DNA from: a virus
DNA: 64,000 nucleotides
IMG/VR virus record: IMGVR_UViG_3300015263_000599
Coordinates: 1-64,000 of that record
Strand: one strand, 5' to 3'
Shown here: positions 62,017-64,000 of the stretch, piece after piece
Numbering within the stretch: position 1 is the first letter of the stretch
Layout: the number at the start of each line of letters is the position of its first letter
Position numbers and translations under genes: made by a program
Notes under the pieces: model-generated
Told to the model about the DNA's origin: nothing
Databases searched by the model: none
What the model saw: the letters and a program-made list of their open reading frames with translations, nothing else

Positions 62017-63579
62017 TTACCCTTCAAACGTGAGAGCAAAGCCTCTTCGGTTTTTGGCGTCGTTTAGAATCAATGTATGTCCGGTGCCAATTTTGTTCAT
62101 GTATCCGATGATATCGTTTCCAGCATCGGCGACATAAATCAGGTCGGTTGCCAGATCCAACGAAATGTCATCTGGGAGAGCCCACACATCGCTATCGACG
62201 GCAAAAGCGTTACTTCCATCGGTGTCCATTCTATAGATGTAGAAAGGGATTCCCACATAGATGTGGCCGTTGGCTAGGTCCAACGTGATGCCTCGCACAT
62301 TGTTGATCCCAGAATCTTTCACCACGGTTGGTGTGCCGCCAGCCGTACTGAGCTTCACCACCCTGCCCGTGCTGCTGTTGTTGGATTCCGTCCAATAGAC
62401 AATGCCGTCAGATCCAACTGCGATTCTTTTGAGTTGGAATACTGTGTTGGCAAACAAGGCGTCATTTGAACCATCCAGATCACATCGACGGATTTGAGTT
62501 CCTGTTCCATAGTAAAGCTTGCCATTCGCCAAATCTAAGGTGATGCCCAAAGGAGATGTTGTTGTAAGAAGAGTGACTTGTCCAGTGCCAGCAGTCGTGG
62601 CCCGGCGAATAGCTCCGGTGTCGTACTCACACCAATACAAGTAACCGTTTGTTGAATCCAGTGCGATCTCATCAATGTTGTTGACGCCCGAAATCAGGGT
62701 TGAGACCGAATACGATTCTGTCATTCTTTCCAAAATCAAATCATCGCTGTTAGCCATATACATGAGGATGTCGTTGGCGACAGCAACATGAGCCGTTCCT
62801 GCGGCCACTACGCCGCCAGAAGTAACTTCGTAGAATGGAGTCACAATAGCTTCGCCACCCACCACAACACCACCAGATGTCGGTGGTGTTGCTGTATAAG
62901 ACCGATCTGCCGCCCCAGCCGCCACGACGCCACCAGATGTTGGCATGTTGCTGATGAACAAGGCCGAACCACCAGCCACAACACCGCCGCCAACAGTGGT
63001 TTTTACTGTCACGCTGGCCGAACCACCGACCACGACGCCGCCAGATGGATACTCGTTGAAGGGTCGCACTTTGGCTTCGCCGCCGACCACAGCACCACCA
63101 GATGGATACGCATATTGGTTGTAAGGTGCGTGCCCGCCAGCTACGACGCCACCCTCTCGGCCCTTGTTGATCCACGATTCTTCAGCCGTGCCACCAACCA
63201 CGACGCCGCCCCGAGGGTAATCGGTCAGATACAGGCCGCAGACTCTTGGAACGCTCTGGAAGGCTTTGATCGTCTCCCGGACATTATCCTTGATGGCCCG
63301 TTGCTCAATCTTGATGATGATGTCGTATAACGTCACCAGATCGTCGAAGACATCTGAGCTATAGGTGGTCAGACGAACGCAGTTCTTGAAGAGATCGAGG
63401 TAGATCACCGAGTTGATTTTGGTGATGACGAAATCGTACTCGTACTTATCAGACGTGTATTGTGCAGGCTGGAGAGTTTTGCTCCATACCATACAACACT
63501 GCTCTGTGTTTTTGATGAGTTCGAGAAAGAGTCTTCTTTTGCGAACATTCTTGATTTCGACCAGATTGTTTTCAGCCAT
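62017..63579 (-). CDS. Probable virion fibre protein: GGVVVGG repeats and beta-propeller
   Basis: About 520 residues; ATG 63579 is preferred (GAGGTG 4 nt ahead) over GTG 63585. Residues 1-120 are a mixed domain (YEYDFVITKINSVIYLDLFK). Residues 120-275 hold eight copies of a short repeat: RGGVVVGGTA, EGGVVAGGHA, SGGAVVGGEA, SGGVVVGGSA, GGGVVAGGSA, SGGVVAAGAA, SGGVVVGGEA, SGGVVAAGTA. Residues 280-520 form a YWTD/NHL-type propeller (GYLYWCEYDTGAIRRATTAG, later IALDSTNG- and ITLDLANG-type blades). Such proteins are typically surface-exposed and bind receptors or glycans. Confidence 0.75.
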   Translation of the reverse strand: MAENNLVEIKNVRKRRLFLELIKNTEQCCMVWSKTLQPAQYTSDKYEYDFVITKINSVIYLDLFKNCVRLTTYSSDVFDDLVTLYDIIIKIEQRAIKDNVRETIKAFQSVPRVCGLYLTDYPRGGVVVGGTAEESWINKGREGGVVAGGHAPYNQYAYPSGGAVVGGEAKVRPFNEYPSGGVVVGGSASVTVKTTVGGGVVAGGSALFISNMPTSGGVVAAGAADRSYTATPPTSGGVVVGGEAIVTPFYEVTSGGVVAAGTAHVAVANDILMYMANSDDLILERMTESYSVSTLISGVNNIDEIALDSTNGYLYWCEYDTGAIRRATTAGTGQVTLLTTTSPLGITLDLANGKLYYGTGTQIRRCDLDGSNDALFANTVFQLKRIAVGSDGIVYWTESNNSSTGRVVKLSTAGGTPTVVKDSGINNVRGITLDLANGHIYVGIPFYIYRMDTDGSNAFAVDSDVWALPDDISLDLATDLIYVADAGNDIIGYMNKIGTGHTLILNDAKNRRGFALTFEG

Positions 63580-63618
63580 GCTCACCTCGGTTGGACATGG
63601 TATTTACGGTTTGCATGG

Positions 63619-64000
63619 TCATCTTACAGAGAATCCCAATTCTTCCAGTGCTGTGAGAATCTCTTCCAGATAATAGGATGGAGTGGCTCCGTCCGGGGTG
63701 TCGTACTTATAGGCAAACTCATCTCTGTCAGAAAGCCCGTTGGGAGGAGCATAAAATCCCGTTCCGTTTTCCACAGCTTGAATAAGCTGCTTAAATCCAG
63801 CATATGGCTCCACTTGGAAAATCACCGCTCGATAGAAATATGTAGGAAACGTGTCCAGCCTCGCTCTCAATGCCGTCATATCTGTAATGAATCTTGAATT
63901 TGGCATTGGTGGAAACGTGAGATCTGCTGAATAGTAGCTCGATTCATCTTGAAACAGCAAAACCACGACATTACCAGCATCTTCCGGGAACTCATTCGAT
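63619..64000 (-). CDS. Hypothetical virion-associated protein (N-terminus beyond window)
   Basis: The frame is open to the right edge, so only the C-terminal 126 residues are seen. They include SSYYSADLTFPPMPNSRFIT and YFYRAVIFQVEPYAGFKQLI, and end at GFSVR. It lies 34 nt upstream of the fibre-like gene on the same strand. No motif recognised; a structural role is inferred from position. Confidence 0.6.
   Translation of the reverse strand, partial: SNEFPEDAGNVVVLLFQDESSYYSADLTFPPMPNSRFITDMTALRARLDTFPTYFYRAVIFQVEPYAGFKQLIQAVENGTGFYAPPNGLSDRDEFAYKYDTPDGATPSYYLEEILTALEELGFSVR

Overview
The window reads as part of a large tailed-phage (jumbo phage) genome. It carries a T4-style replication and recombination set: a RecA/UvsX recombinase, a gp32-like ssDNA-binding protein with a zinc knuckle, a DnaB/gp41-like helicase, a UvsY-like mediator, a UvsW-like helicase, a short family A DNA polymerase and a separate DEDDh exonuclease. 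Genes are densely packed with many 4-11 nt start/stop overlaps. Consensus sigma-70 promoters (TTGACA/TATAAT type) stand beside a second, phage-specific upstream motif (GGCGCATTTT...CTTAAAG). The host is not identifiable from the sequence. The PspA / VWA / OmpA-tailed binding-protein genes recall gene clusters I associate with Planctomycetes-like bacteria, which is inference only.

Layout. 1-20 kb, mostly minus strand: thioredoxin, small acidic proteins sharing a C-terminal W-x-[DE]-[DE]-G-F tag, a Hel308-like helicase, an exonuclease, an amidoligase, RecA/UvsX, SSB, a small heat-shock protein, a phosphatase, a HhH DNA glycosylase, UvsY-like and DnaB-like proteins, a HExxH protein and a Nudix hydrolase. 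19-24.2 kb: an HNH nuclease, an IS110/Nop-type RuvC protein, and a 414-bp array of alternating 10-nt and 13-nt repeats separated by 8-nt and 9-10-nt variable segments. These are followed by orphan array units, DNA polymerase and a strongly structured non-coding region. 24.2-34.5 kb: Dps-like protein, aspartate carbamoyltransferase, a guanidino-modifying enzyme, a glycosyltransferase / aminotransferase / acetyltransferase sugar module, orotate phosphoribosyltransferase, a cpYpsA protein and a P-loop kinase. 34.5-44.4 kb: a complete membrane and transport module (three NMT1-type binding proteins, two with OmpA-like tails, a VWA protein, a PspA-like protein, a permease and an ATPase), interrupted by a chimeric tRNA-like gene. 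44.3-64 kb: CinA/PncC, polynucleotide kinase-phosphatase, AAA+ ATPase, UvsW-like helicase, a minimal arginyl-tRNA synthetase, a secreted repeat protein, a membrane-anchored SSB paralogue, an ADP-ribosylglycohydrolase, an RNA ligase and, at the right edge, probable virion proteins.

The most notable system is at 19.9-21.5 kb. On the minus strand each array unit is an edge repeat (GTGYGARCCA), a 9-10-nt variable segment, a loop repeat that folds into a stem capped by a GNRA tetraloop (GCC-GAAA-GGC and covarying versions), and an 8-nt variable segment. The array has its own terminator and a possible promoter and lies directly upstream of a RuvC-Nop protein of the IS110 superfamily. This is the architecture of a TIGR-Tas dual-guide RNA system, here in a phage, with extra orphan units nearby.

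A second unusual element is at 42.16-42.34 kb. A tRNA body (acceptor, D-arm, T-arm, encoded CCA) has its anticodon loop replaced by a 13-bp stem carrying a second tRNA-like fold. A third is a roughly 250-nt multi-hairpin non-coding segment at 23.84-24.09 kb. Together the genes suggest a phage that supplies its own pyrimidine synthesis, RNA repair, NAD/ADP-ribose handling and envelope remodelling, plus an RNA-guided nuclease probably aimed at competing DNA.
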